Below are positions 40,159-47,511 of a stretch of 58,171 nucleotides of DNA, piece after piece (the stretch's first letter is position 1; every line of letters begins with the position of its first letter). The stretch comes from a virus: positions 1 through 58,171 of the IMG/VR virus record IMGVR_UViG_3300042509_002108. The stretch is one strand, 5' to 3'. Under the pieces are notes generated by a model that saw only the letters and a program-made list of their open reading frames with translations, was not told the origin of the DNA and did no database searches. The position numbers were made by a program, and so were the translations under genes.

Positions 40159-40398
40159 ATGGAAGAATTGTTTACTGGGATTATCCGTCCCTTGACTGCC
40201 GAGATGCTTTGCGAAGAGCTGAAGCCATGGCAAATCGAGACCGGCAAGTCTGATTTCCTTGATTATCTTTATGAGCTTTACGACCGCGACAATGCCGAGA
40301 TTGGCTTGCGTGGCACGTATACCGGCCTGTGGGAGCAGTTCAAAAATGACACTGCCGAAATCGTGCGCGCCGGTCACATTTCAACTGGTACTCTTTAA
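40159..40398 (+). CDS. Small hypothetical protein, 79 aa
   Basis: ATG 40159 (MEELFTGIIRPLTAEMLCEEL); a GTG at 40126 is an alternative. GKSDFLDYLYELYDRDNAEIGLRG is a helical acidic core. Its stop shares one base with the dNMP kinase start (40398). Function unknown. Confidence 0.62.
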   Translation: MEELFTGIIRPLTAEMLCEELKPWQIETGKSDFLDYLYELYDRDNAEIGLRGTYTGLWEQFKNDTAEIVRAGHISTGTL

Positions 40399-40934
40399 TG
40401 CAAAAAATTATTGGTCTTTACAGCCCGGCACCGCAGTCGGGCAAATCAACTGTTGCTAGTGAGCTGGAGCAGCGGGGTTACGTCATTGTGCCGTTTGCTG
40501 AAACGCTCAAGCTGATGCTGATTCCGATGCTGGAATCACTTGGCTATGACAGACGTGGCGCAAATTATCTGGTCTATCAGGCTAAGCAGGTTGTCGTCGG
40601 TGACGCTGGCGTGAGCGTGCGGCATATGCTGCAAACTTTGGGCACAGAGTGGGGGCGAGCCTGTATTCATCCTGATATCTGGGTGCGCTGCTGGAAAGGG
40701 CGCGCTCAGCAGTACTCGGCCGTGGTTGCGGACGACGTGCGCTTCCCGAATGAAGCAGCAATGATCAAGCTGCTGGGTGGTGAAATGTGGCGCATCGAGC
40801 GACCTGGTGTGCCGCATGAACACGGTCACGTCAGCGAAGGCAGTCTTGACGATTTTGACGGTTTCAGTCGTCATATCGTGAATGATGGGACAATTGATGA
40901 CTTGATCTGTAAACTCCGGGAAATACCCGTGTAA
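40398..40934 (+). CDS. Deoxynucleoside monophosphate kinase
   Basis: 178 residues. P-loop LYSPAPQSGKST (7-18), a LID/NMP-binding part with DAGVSVRHMLQTLGTEWGR, and ADDVRFPNEAAMI, as in T4 gp1-type dNMP kinases. It would raise dNMPs to dNDPs alongside ThyX and dCTP deaminase. Start overlaps the previous stop. Confidence 0.88.
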   Translation: MQKIIGLYSPAPQSGKSTVASELEQRGYVIVPFAETLKLMLIPMLESLGYDRRGANYLVYQAKQVVVGDAGVSVRHMLQTLGTEWGRACIHPDIWVRCWKGRAQQYSAVVADDVRFPNEAAMIKLLGGEMWRIERPGVPHEHGHVSEGSLDDFDGFSRHIVNDGTIDDLICKLREIPV

Positions 40935-40936
40935 AA

Positions 40937-41242
40937 ATGGCAAGTTTGCGTTACCACGCCGGTCGGATGGTGCTTTACGAGGCGCCACCCGGCTGGCGGG
41001 TGCGCATTAAAACCAAGAAAGGCAAGCTCGATCTGCCGCTTGGAGCCATCAACCTGGAACTAGCGGTACCAGAAGCGGAGCAACTTTATGCCGATGCTCG
41101 CGCGATCGACGACAGTCATCCATATTGCCAGCAATGCATCCACTGGAAGGCAGTTGCGGCAAGATGTAATTTAGGTTTTCCAGAAGGGAGAGCATCCGGT
41201 GGCCGATTCGCAAGAGACTGCAGTGCCTACAGGGGCAATTGA
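40937..41242 (+). CDS. CxxCxHW-domain protein, 101 aa
   Basis: An N-terminal beta part (GRMVLYEAPPGWRVRIKTKKGKLD) is followed by the shared motif CQQCIHWKAVAARCNLGFPEG and FARDCSAY, paralogous to the end of 39565-39852. A zinc module is likely. The end overlaps the next gene. Confidence 0.72.
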   Translation: MASLRYHAGRMVLYEAPPGWRVRIKTKKGKLDLPLGAINLELAVPEAEQLYADARAIDDSHPYCQQCIHWKAVAARCNLGFPEGRASGGRFARDCSAYRGN

Positions 41243-41402
41243 CTGCGGCGACGGTTATTTCATTGAGATCGGCGAAGAGCCGGGCATTGGCGAGGTGCGT
41301 TATGCCGCCTGCAGCCCCGGTGGTGCTATCTGCCGGTATGCCAATGATCTATGGCAGGTGCAAATTTATATTGAACACTTGAAGGGTAACAGGCCCCAGT
41401 GA
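41199..41402 (+). CDS. Small hypothetical protein, 67 aa
   Basis: GTG start at 41199 inside the previous gene. ADSQETAVPTGAIDCGDGYFIEIGEE then VRYAACSPGGAICRYANDL. Last gene of the rightward early operon; its end overlaps the convergent HNH gene by 77 bp. Confidence 0.55.
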   Translation: MADSQETAVPTGAIDCGDGYFIEIGEEPGIGEVRYAACSPGGAICRYANDLWQVQIYIEHLKGNRPQ

Positions 41403-41691
41403 TCCATTCGTAAACCTGTTGCGCGCGATGCCAGTTCCAGTGATGTTGCATCGTCCACCACGTCCACAACGAAGTGTGACCTTTTGAAGCGTTACAAGAA
41501 AGACAGGCGGGCACGCAGTTCTCAGGAACCGTGAGCCCGCCTCTCGCTTTTGGCTTTACGTGATCAATTGTGGTGGCGTGACGACCACAATATGCACAGC
41601 AGTCATGCCATGCGTCAAAGATTGATGCCCTGAATCGCTGTCTTGTAACTTTTTTGCTAACCAGTTCGACGCCATCGATCTGGTGCTCCAT
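41326..41691 (-). CDS. HNH endonuclease
   Basis: 121 residues. CAYCGRHATTIDHVKPKARGG then ACLSCNASKGHTSLWTWW gives the zinc-HNH core as in 29386-29679. It closes the rightward operon from the other strand, as homing-type inserts often do between modules. The C-terminal ~25 residues overlap the 67-aa gene. Confidence 0.88.
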   Translation of the reverse strand: MEHQIDGVELVSKKVTRQRFRASIFDAWHDCCAYCGRHATTIDHVKPKARGGLTVPENCVPACLSCNASKGHTSLWTWWTMQHHWNWHRAQQVYEWITGACYPSSVQYKFAPAIDHWHTGR

Positions 41692-41721
41692 AAGGGCGAG
41701 TCGGGCTCGCCTACAGGGTAG

Positions 41722-42522
41722 CTAGGCGGGCCCACTCCCAATATCGAGCCAACCCCAATTGACACCTCTTTTGATGGCGGAAATCGTAGAAGGCGCTATG
41801 CCATATTCCCTTGCAAGACTTCTGCATTTTTCGCCATTCTTTAATCTTGTTTTTATTTGCCTAGCCTGAGCTTCGCTAATAATAGATTTTTTATTTTCTT
41901 GTCCACGTATACCAATTCTGTCACTTTTTATCTCTGCATATCCCTTGATCAATCCTCTTTTTAACTCGGAAATTACCTGACGTTTTACGCTAAATCTTGC
42001 AGCAACAGTGTTAATTTTTTCTCCTTTTAATAGCATTTCATATGCAGATCTTCGATCAACATCTGAAAGCGATGACTGCCAATGCTCTTGACCGTATTTA
42101 AGTCGATCTCGCAAAGCCGCCTGCCTGCAGTTTTCGTTATGAGTGCCCCATTGTAAATTTGCAACATTATTATTTGTTGCATCATCATCTAAATGCAAAA
42201 CAAATGGGTAATTAAAGGAATTGGGTATAAACGCTTGAGCAACTAATCTTGCTACATTAAAGGTATAATCTTTTCCATCTTTAGAAAGGCAAACCTGCTT
42301 GCGCCTGTAGTCTCTGCCGCTTTGCTTGTTCGTCTTCTGCGCAATTAATCGACCACGCATGGCTCGCTGGCTCTATTTTGGATGATTTCTTGCGCCAATA
42401 ACGCGGTCAAGGCTTTTCACCTTGCCTTGACTTGATACTTCATAGAATCCTTCAAAGCCAGCAATGGCAGCCCATCGCTCGGCGGCGTACAATTCTTTCA
42501 TCACTGGTAGAGCAGTGGTCAT
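41722..42522 (-). pseudogene. NUMOD4-HNH homing endonuclease broken by an amber codon
   Basis: From ATG 42522, 49 codons encode a NUMOD4 segment (IAGFEGFYEVSSQGKVKSLDR). Then TAG at 42373-42375 stops the frame. The same frame resumes four codons later at ATG 42360 and encodes 212 residues: HNH parts (FNVARLVAQAFI, FVLHLDDDATNNNVANLQWG) and a C-terminal HTH region (SLAREYGIAPSTISAIKRG). The halves together match a complete NUMOD4-HNH enzyme, so the stop is probably a nonsense mutation. Readthrough or restart at 42360 could still give active protein. Confidence 0.82.
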
Positions 42523-42563
42523 GGGCTGGGCGTTGGTAGCGCCGCAGCCCTATCACTATACAG

Positions 42564-43079
42564 TTAGCCCTTGCTTGCCGTTACACAGCGATCTTGGTTG
42601 TAGCGACCAGTGACCGCATAAGAGCGCTCAGGTTGATCTGACATCAAACAGAAAACAATCTGCCCAATTTTCATGCCTGGATATAGCGGCAATGAGTGAA
42701 ATCTCCTGAGGGAGTGGAGTTCAAGCGTCAGTTTGCTGCCATGCCACCCTGGGTCGCAGTAACCGCAAAGCGCGTGAGAGTAACCTTCGCGACCACGGCT
42801 ACTTTTTAGGATAAATTGAGCCGCAACATCTTCAGGAAGGTTGAATGTTTCCTGAGTTTCTGCAAGAACAAATTCACCAGGCGCAAGCCAGTACGGGTCA
42901 GTTTCGGTGTGATGACTCATGTCAATTGGCTGCAGTTTTTCGGTGTGCTCAGCCTCAACAAGAATGAGTCGCCCAAGTCTTACATCAAGACTTGCCGGAT
43001 TCAGCAGCGATTCGTCATAGGGCGTGACCATTGCCTCTCTTTGGCAAAGCTCACGGATCTGATGGTCGGCAAGAATCAC
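42564..43079 (-). CDS. dcd: dCTP deaminase
   Basis: 171 residues, GTG start. LLNPASLDVRLGRLI, the core QFILKSSRGREGYSHALCGYCDPGWHG and LTLELHSL, and YPGMKIGQIVF match the dCTP deaminase/dUTPase fold. The deaminase SSRGREG motif with the following GYCDPGW and Glu supports deamination of dCTP to dUTP, feeding ThyX with dUMP. Lies between the endolysin and the broken HNH gene. Confidence 0.9.
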   Translation of the reverse strand: MILADHQIRELCQREAMVTPYDESLLNPASLDVRLGRLILVEAEHTEKLQPIDMSHHTETDPYWLAPGEFVLAETQETFNLPEDVAAQFILKSSRGREGYSHALCGYCDPGWHGSKLTLELHSLRRFHSLPLYPGMKIGQIVFCLMSDQPERSYAVTGRYNQDRCVTASKG

Positions 43080-43088
43080 GAAATGGTC

Positions 43089-44174
43089 CTAGTAATCCCA
43101 GCGAACTCTAGGACGCCCTGCGCGAATTCCAAGATGACAGAATCCTTTTGGTGCGCCATACCCAAGACTGAACGGCCAATTTTTGTCACACCAGTCCTGA
43201 AGCTTGTAAATGTCGACGCCTTCGATGTACCAATCAACTGCCCCGACTCCGGGAGCGTTGAACAGGTGCTCCGAACCAGATGCGCCGCCAACTGAACGAT
43301 TTACAGCCAAAGGGCGAAATCCGCTCGTAACAATCACTGGCTTATTCCCGAAAGCCATCCGCGCTCGCTCAAGAAATGCTGCCAGTTCAGCCGCAGTGTC
43401 GACCTGGTATTGATGATCGAACCTGCGCGCTTCCTGTCCAAGTGCAAATTCACCCAACGTGATGTGTGGCGTCAGTCGAGCGCTAAACGGGCTGTTTGGT
43501 GTCAGCTTGGCAGGATCTTGCTGAACCTCAGGCTGCTTCGGCAAGCTAGAGCGCCAGAGTTCTCCTTCCGCGCGACGACGCCGAAGAAGACCAGATTCCA
43601 CATTTGTACCCGGATTGCGATACAACTCAAGCGCTGCTGGCACTGCGTTCCAGTCGCGTTCACGCAATCGTTTGCTGATGGTCTCGAAGCCGGTAGTGCC
43701 ATAGAAGCCAGCCCCTAGGTTGTAAGAAAACGAAATAAGCGCAGATTGCTGCCCATCCGTCATCGCCGACCAGTGCGGCACTGTTTCGCTGAGCTTTTTA
43801 GCGATTTGATCGATTTCGGTGCGGACAAACATGTCCGCCTCGATCACGGTGATCTTGTCGCCACGGCTGACACGCCTGCCGCCTGGGTAGCGAGTGGTGC
43901 CGTAACCGATTGTCCAGGGGTCACCACCACTGAGAGGGTCTGGGTAAGCGGTGAGGTGACAGCCTTCAAATTCTTTAATGAGTTTTAGCGCTGGGGCATA
44001 ATCGCCCTGCTTGCCGCCTTGACTCCAAGTCTTGAACCAACCCTGATCGCGACCAAGGATGTGCGGATTTGCTTTATTGATCGCGTTTTCAAGCTCGCTT
44101 AGGGCCGCCATTTGATGCGGCAATGCTTTGTAATATTTAAATAAATCAAGCAGGCGGATTTTGTTTTGCGTCAT
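43089..44174 (-). CDS. Two-domain endolysin: GH24 lysozyme + M15 peptidase
   Basis: 361 residues. After ~55 helical residues comes a GH24 lysozyme (60-205): IKEFEGCHLTAYPD with candidate catalytic Glu70, then DPWTIGYGTT. A linker (PEVQQDPAKLTP) leads to an M15A-type peptidase (240-361): VIVTSGFRPLAVN, SEHLFNAPG with His303, AVDW with Asp314 and CHLGI with His347 as zinc ligands. Together they cut glycan and peptide bonds. No signal peptide, so holin-dependent release is expected. Confidence 0.92.
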   Translation of the reverse strand: MTQNKIRLLDLFKYYKALPHQMAALSELENAINKANPHILGRDQGWFKTWSQGGKQGDYAPALKLIKEFEGCHLTAYPDPLSGGDPWTIGYGTTRYPGGRRVSRGDKITVIEADMFVRTEIDQIAKKLSETVPHWSAMTDGQQSALISFSYNLGAGFYGTTGFETISKRLRERDWNAVPAALELYRNPGTNVESGLLRRRRAEGELWRSSLPKQPEVQQDPAKLTPNSPFSARLTPHITLGEFALGQEARRFDHQYQVDTAAELAAFLERARMAFGNKPVIVTSGFRPLAVNRSVGGASGSEHLFNAPGVGAVDWYIEGVDIYKLQDWCDKNWPFSLGYGAPKGFCHLGIRAGRPRVRWDY

Positions 44175-44409
44175 CAGTCCAAGGGGCGTGAATACTCATT
44201 GCGCCACCGAGGAGGCGGCTGTTGCCGGTTTGCAGTTCAGGGTCAACCGGGTGCTCGATGATGACAGGCGGCTCGATCGCAGGTGGTTGCGTTGCATGCC
44301 ACTCTGCCTCAGCTTGATCAAGTTTGGCCGGAAGTGTCAGCTCAAACCACCATTGCCTGATGGCCTGCTCCAGTCGACGCTGCCAGCCTGGCTTGCCAAA
44401 GCTGATCAG
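44146..44409 (-). CDS. Lysis-cluster protein with CTG start, 87 aa
   Basis: A clearly coding frame (ISFGKPGWQRRLEQAIRQWW...KLDQAEAEWHA...) has no ATG, GTG or TTG near its beginning. The CTG at 44409 sits in a four-base CTGA overlap with the upstream stop, exactly as an ATGA overlap would. A mutated start or CTG initiation is likely. A Pro-rich middle precedes a C-terminus overlapping the endolysin by 29 bp. Cytoplasmic or spanin-like role unknown. Confidence 0.62.
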   Translation of the reverse strand: MISFGKPGWQRRLEQAIRQWWFELTLPAKLDQAEAEWHATQPPAIEPPVIIEHPVDPELQTGNSRLLGGAMSIHAPWTDDAKQNPPA

Positions 44410-44546
44410 AGCTTTTTTCCTTTGAGCGCGCGCAGAGCGTGAAAGACAAGTTGGATAATGCCGTTGTCTTTAAGAGGCGACAGTGCGATCAGCTCAGAAG
44501 CTGCCGCGATAATGATCCAGAATGCTGGATGGGACAGAAAGTCCAT
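44406..44546 (-). CDS. Holin-like small membrane protein, 46 aa
   Basis: ATG 44546, MDFLSHPAFWIIIAAASELI then a polar turn (SPLKDNGIIQLVF) and a basic end ALKGKKL. Two short hydrophobic stretches with a positive tail, immediately upstream of the endolysin cluster: a holin or antiholin candidate. Confidence 0.68.
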   Translation of the reverse strand: MDFLSHPAFWIIIAAASELIALSPLKDNGIIQLVFHALRALKGKKL

Positions 44547-44549
44547 GAG

Positions 44550-44801
44550 TCAGCAGGACGGTGGGCGTACTTCCAGCTTAGAGACCCTTTGTTCAACGGT
44601 ATTAAGACGCGAGAAAAATTCTTTGCGATCTTCTTTAATGTCTGAATGCAATACTTCTAATTGTGTTGCGATGTGTTCGACGGCACTCGTGAGGCGAATA
44701 ACCGCATCACGAGCTTCGTCTGATTTACGACTGAATCCCATTGCCCCCATAGCGGCAACTGAGATACTTGCGCCGGCCACTGCGGCTATGACTTCAATCA
44801 T
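44550..44801 (-). CDS. Membrane-anchored coiled-coil protein (holin/spanin candidate)
   Basis: 83 residues: one N-terminal membrane helix (IEVIAAVAGASISVAAMGAMGF) and a long coiled coil (DAVIRLTSAVEHIATQLEVLHSDI). This plan fits XhlA-type holin helpers or inner-membrane spanins. Its stop lies 3 bp before the next small membrane gene. Confidence 0.7.
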   Translation of the reverse strand: MIEVIAAVAGASISVAAMGAMGFSRKSDEARDAVIRLTSAVEHIATQLEVLHSDIKEDRKEFFSRLNTVEQRVSKLEVRPPSC

Positions 44802-44825
44802 GGCAGCAATGGCTACTTGACTAGC

Positions 44826-44963
44826 TTAGCGACCCTGGCCGCGCAGTTTTTTCTTGCCGCGACGCTGGGGACGTGAATTTTGCCCCATACCTTGGCTTGT
44901 CGTTTTTGGGCGGCCGCCTTGATGCTCGAGCCTGCCAGTGCCAGTTTTAGCTTTTACTGCCAT
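44826..44963 (-). CDS. Small very basic protein, 45 aa
   Basis: ATG 44963, MAVKAKTGTGRLEHQGGRPK..., end RRGKKKLRGQGR: Lys/Arg/Gly-rich without hydrophobics. Similar tiny basic proteins are frequent near cyanophage lysis or tail genes; DNA or RNA binding is likely. The start shares a base with the stop of the next upstream frame. Confidence 0.6.
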   Translation of the reverse strand: MAVKAKTGTGRLEHQGGRPKTTSQGMGQNSRPQRRGKKKLRGQGR

Positions 44964-45052
44964 TAGTCGTCAGAGGGTGGATTGATTGCAACAAAACAAT
45001 AAGCAAGAAAGATGCCGGCGCACCAGGCACCGGCCAAAAGAACAGTCGTCAT
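44963..45052 (-). CDS. Tiny membrane protein, 29 aa
   Basis: ATG 45052, MTTVLLAGAWCAGIFLAYCFVAINPPSDD; one transmembrane helix and an acidic tail. Coupled to the basic protein gene by a one-base overlap. Possible lysis accessory. Confidence 0.5.
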   Translation of the reverse strand: MTTVLLAGAWCAGIFLAYCFVAINPPSDD

Positions 45053-45057
45053 AGAGG

Positions 45058-45564
45058 TTAAGTTTTTGCAAATTCTCCGTGCAACCGCGCGCGCAAAGCC
45101 GTCACTGCCGCAGCAGCTTCCTCTTTTGTGTCAAAATAGCCAGCATGATGCTGTTTGTAATTAAGCTGAACAATAGCTCTCCATTTGTTGATGTTTTTAT
45201 ACCAATAAACTCCTTTGACTCCCGTCGTGCTGTTTGAGTTAGATCCTCGATTCATGCCATTTTGTGAATATGTAGCTGCACGCAAATTTTCAATACGATT
45301 ATCTGCTTTGTTTCCGTTAATGTGATCTAAAACAGGGGCGGGCTTATTGCCGTGTAACACCCACACGATTCGATGTACATAATAAGATTTTCCGTCAACA
45401 CAAACCTGCAGATATCCGTTCGCAGAAAGCGTGCCGGCTGGGCATCCCATTTTGCGATTGCGCTTGTAGGTTTTCCAAAAAAGGCTCCCGTTTTTGTAGG
45501 TAAATAACTCGTTAGCCTTTATATGGCCAAGGTTGGCGCGGCGGTGATAAGCTCTTTTTGTCAT
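45058..45564 (-). CDS. HNH homing endonuclease with AP2 domain
   Basis: 168 residues from ATG 45564 (MTKRAYHRRANLG). HNH core LDHINGNKADNRIENLRA and AP2 module GVKGVYWYKNINKWRAIV. Close in layout to 20728-21234, and inserted among the lysis and integration genes. It probably cuts phage lacking it during mixed infection. Confidence 0.9.
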   Translation of the reverse strand: MTKRAYHRRANLGHIKANELFTYKNGSLFWKTYKRNRKMGCPAGTLSANGYLQVCVDGKSYYVHRIVWVLHGNKPAPVLDHINGNKADNRIENLRAATYSQNGMNRGSNSNSTTGVKGVYWYKNINKWRAIVQLNYKQHHAGYFDTKEEAAAAVTALRARLHGEFAKT

Positions 45565-45630
45565 CGTGGAAAAGCACGGTGGCCGGGGGCAAGGTGTTAC
45601 AAGCACCGTTGCCCCGCAACTATAGCAAGA

Positions 45631-45738
45631 TCACCAAAATCGATCCTGCCAATCAGAAGTATGGCACCACTGCCACACCATCATTCCAACGATGGCGATG
45701 GCGAGCAGTGATGCCGCAGCAGCGATCAAGAAGCCCAC
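45631..45738 (-). CDS. Tiny membrane protein, 35 aa
   Basis: GTG 45738 overlaps the upstream stop; MGFLIAAAASLLAIAIVGMMVWQWC is a strong membrane helix, followed by an acidic/aromatic end. Possible pinholin-like protein near the lysis cluster, now separated from it by the HNH gene. Confidence 0.5.
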   Translation of the reverse strand: MGFLIAAAASLLAIAIVGMMVWQWCHTSDWQDRFW

Positions 45739-46040
45739 GGCAGACCGGGAGCAACGGTAGGTGCGTGCTGCTGATCGAGTTGCTGCTGAAGTGCGGCTTC
45801 AATTTCAGCGACTTTTTCGTCACCAAAGTGTTGCTTCACCCAGCCCACCACAAGCTCCTCAGTCAAATCGGCATACGGCACCATTACGGAAGGATCAGGC
45901 TTTTCAAGCCCAATGGATCCATATGCCGAGCTGCTGTAAGTGCCATCGTTGGCGCCAATCGTATAATGCACCGTAAATACAATGCCATTAGCGGTGTAAT
46001 GCTCCATGTTGGCAATGTGCCATTCGAACGTGGTAGCCAT
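45726..46040 (-). CDS. DUF7936-like cyanophage protein
   Basis: 104 residues from ATG 46040 (MATTFEWHIANMEHYT). The core FTVHYTIGANDGTYSSSAYGSIGLE and LTEELVVGWVKQHFGDEKVAEIE match a conserved cyanophage family with beta-sandwich and C-terminal helix; it is usually near structural or lysis genes. Function unknown. Confidence 0.85.
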   Translation of the reverse strand: MATTFEWHIANMEHYTANGIVFTVHYTIGANDGTYSSSAYGSIGLEKPDPSVMVPYADLTEELVVGWVKQHFGDEKVAEIEAALQQQLDQQHAPTVAPGLPWAS

Positions 46041-46106
46041 AAGAAAAAAGTGGCGATAAAACAAATTTAGCAGCATCGCCACCGAAAGACACGGCGGATT
46101 ACCGAT

Positions 46107-46961
46107 TCAAAGCACCGGCATTTCGTACTCCTTGGTTGTACCGGCGTAATGCTTGAAAATAATGTTTGCAGTGTTGCCCGCCCAAGCTGCGATCTGAGTG
46201 ATCGGGATGCCCGCCTCTAGCCAGCGACTGATGGCAGTGTGGCGGGCATCATATGGACGGTAAATATGAGAAGTCAGGCCAGCGGTGTGAAGCTGAACAG
46301 CGCGACACCTGAAGAAGCTTTGGAACGCAAGTCGGTCCCAAGGAAAAACGTATTCATCAACCTGTGGCGCTTGATCAAGAATTTCGATGCACTTCTTATT
46401 AAGTGGCACGGAGCGGCGCTTGTTGGTTTTCGTACTGTTTTTCAATCCGTGGGTCAGCGTGTAATTCGAGTGAACAAGCACGCGATTATCTTTGATGTCG
46501 TCCCATCTCATTGCACGCACCTCGCCTGTGCGCATTGCAGTTTGAAGCATAAATTCTGCATATAAAGCCCAATTTACGTCGCGATGGCTGAGCTTGGCTT
46601 CGAGCGCTGCAAGCAGAATTCCAACTTCTTCGCGTGGAATTACGATTACGTCTTCATCCCGCTGTGGCTTTTTCGGCATGCGGAAGCTGGCGACTGGATT
46701 GCGGGGCAGGATCGCAATGTCCTCCTGCACGGACCATCTGTACAGACTGCGTACGTACATTGCAACCCGGCGAGCCGATAGGACTGGATGCTGCTGCAGG
46801 ACCCAAGTCAGGATCTGACGGCCTTGCTGAAAATCTTGTATTGGACAGCGCTTGAGCCATTTGGTCGTTTGCTGGTAATCAGAGGTAAGGCTGGTGGGGC
46901 AGAGTGCGATGGAACGCTCGTCAACGAATTGCTGCCAGGCTTCGACAAGAGTAATGGACAT
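46107..46961 (-). CDS. int: Tyrosine integrase
   Basis: 284 residues from ATG 46961 (MSITLVEAWQQFVDE). An N-terminal helical SAM-like domain is followed by the catalytic domain: Arg144 in TAMRTGE, a Lys in TKTNKRR, RPYDARHTAI with Arg240/His241, AAWAGNT and Tyr272 in KHYAG. Two usual His positions are Tyr237 and Asn263, a variation I recall from cyanobacterial-type integrases. It shows the phage can integrate. A 9-bp palindrome lies about 70 bp upstream. Confidence 0.93.
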   Translation of the reverse strand: MSITLVEAWQQFVDERSIALCPTSLTSDYQQTTKWLKRCPIQDFQQGRQILTWVLQQHPVLSARRVAMYVRSLYRWSVQEDIAILPRNPVASFRMPKKPQRDEDVIVIPREEVGILLAALEAKLSHRDVNWALYAEFMLQTAMRTGEVRAMRWDDIKDNRVLVHSNYTLTHGLKNSTKTNKRRSVPLNKKCIEILDQAPQVDEYVFPWDRLAFQSFFRCRAVQLHTAGLTSHIYRPYDARHTAISRWLEAGIPITQIAAWAGNTANIIFKHYAGTTKEYEMPVL

Positions 46962-47000
46962 AATGCTGAAGATAAGCCTAAGCATAATAGCATATTAAAA

Positions 47001-47021
47001 AGCCGGGCAGGCAGCCCGGCT
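47001..47021 (-). terminator. Terminator upstream of the integrase
   Basis: Stem AGCCGGGC/GCCCGGCT (8 bp, loop of 5) followed on minus by TTTTTAA. It insulates the integrase from the small-gene array transcribed towards it. Confidence 0.78.
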
Positions 47022-47030
47022 AGTTCGTTC

Positions 47031-47053
47031 CTCAATAAATGGCGTTTATTGAG
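47031..47053. other. Perfect 9-bp palindrome, candidate attP core or operator
   Basis: CTCAATAAA and TTTATTGAG are perfect inverted arms around the 5-base centre TGGCG. It lies between the integrase and its upstream genes. Integrase core sites have inverted arms of similar size, but an operator is equally possible. Confidence 0.5.
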
Positions 47054-47090
47054 AATCTTGATGCCTGCTTGGTCGCCTTAGGGAAGGTGA

Positions 47091-47318
47091 CTACTGGGCT
47101 TCAAGTTCAATAGCAATGGCCAAAAGTTCGGCGCGTATTGCTGATGCGTTTACATCACAGCAAGAGTCATACGGAAGATGTGGCGCTGGCACTACCTGAT
47201 CCGCAGCAGCTCGCAGGGCGGCCGCGAGCGTTGCTTCTACCTCGTTGTGCGGGTTTTCGTCCATTCGCTGATAGGCGGCATCTAGCACCGCCTGTGCAGC
47301 GGGGGAGATGTCAGTCAT
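47091..47318 (-). CDS. SPAAQAVL/AAADQVVP-family protein, paralogue 2
   Basis: 75 residues from ATG 47318 (MTDISPAAQAVLDAAY), then ALRAAADQVVPAPH and AELLAIAIELEAQ. Shorter relative of 34329-34655. Stop TAG is followed by the conserved spacer of this region. Overlaps the upstream gene by 8 bp. Confidence 0.8.
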   Translation of the reverse strand: MTDISPAAQAVLDAAYQRMDENPHNEVEATLAAALRAAADQVVPAPHLPYDSCCDVNASAIRAELLAIAIELEAQ

Positions 47319-47493
47319 CTTCGTCAGGCAGGATTTCGAGTAGGGATGTGATGCAGTGGCCGGTGGAGTTCTCAGCGCCAAGGCAGTAGCGCTCGGCTTC
47401 GCAAAGTGCCATTCGCAGCCGCTCGACGACAGGCCATGGATCGCCCAGCTCAGTTGAAAAGTCTTGAAACGGCGCGGGGTGGAAGTCGGTCAT
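47311..47493 (-). CDS. Small acidic hypothetical protein, 60 aa
   Basis: MTDFHPAPFQDFSTELGDPW, VVERLRMALCEAERYCLGA and LLEILPDEDD. Helical, acidic end. Preceded by the conserved spacer (47494-47511). Unrecognised. Confidence 0.65.
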   Translation of the reverse strand: MTDFHPAPFQDFSTELGDPWPVVERLRMALCEAERYCLGAENSTGHCITSLLEILPDEDD

Positions 47494-47511
47494 GGTGATT
47501 AGTGGAAGCGA

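Noticed and set aside
27041-41402. Photosynthesis or other host-derived metabolic genes
   Set aside because: None found; only nucleotide and DNA metabolism genes (ThyX, dCTP deaminase, dNMP kinase, ligase).
42373-42375. Genome-wide amber recoding (TAG read as an amino acid)
   Set aside because: Many intact genes end with TAG at normal lengths, such as the tape measure and several small genes at 47-48 kb.
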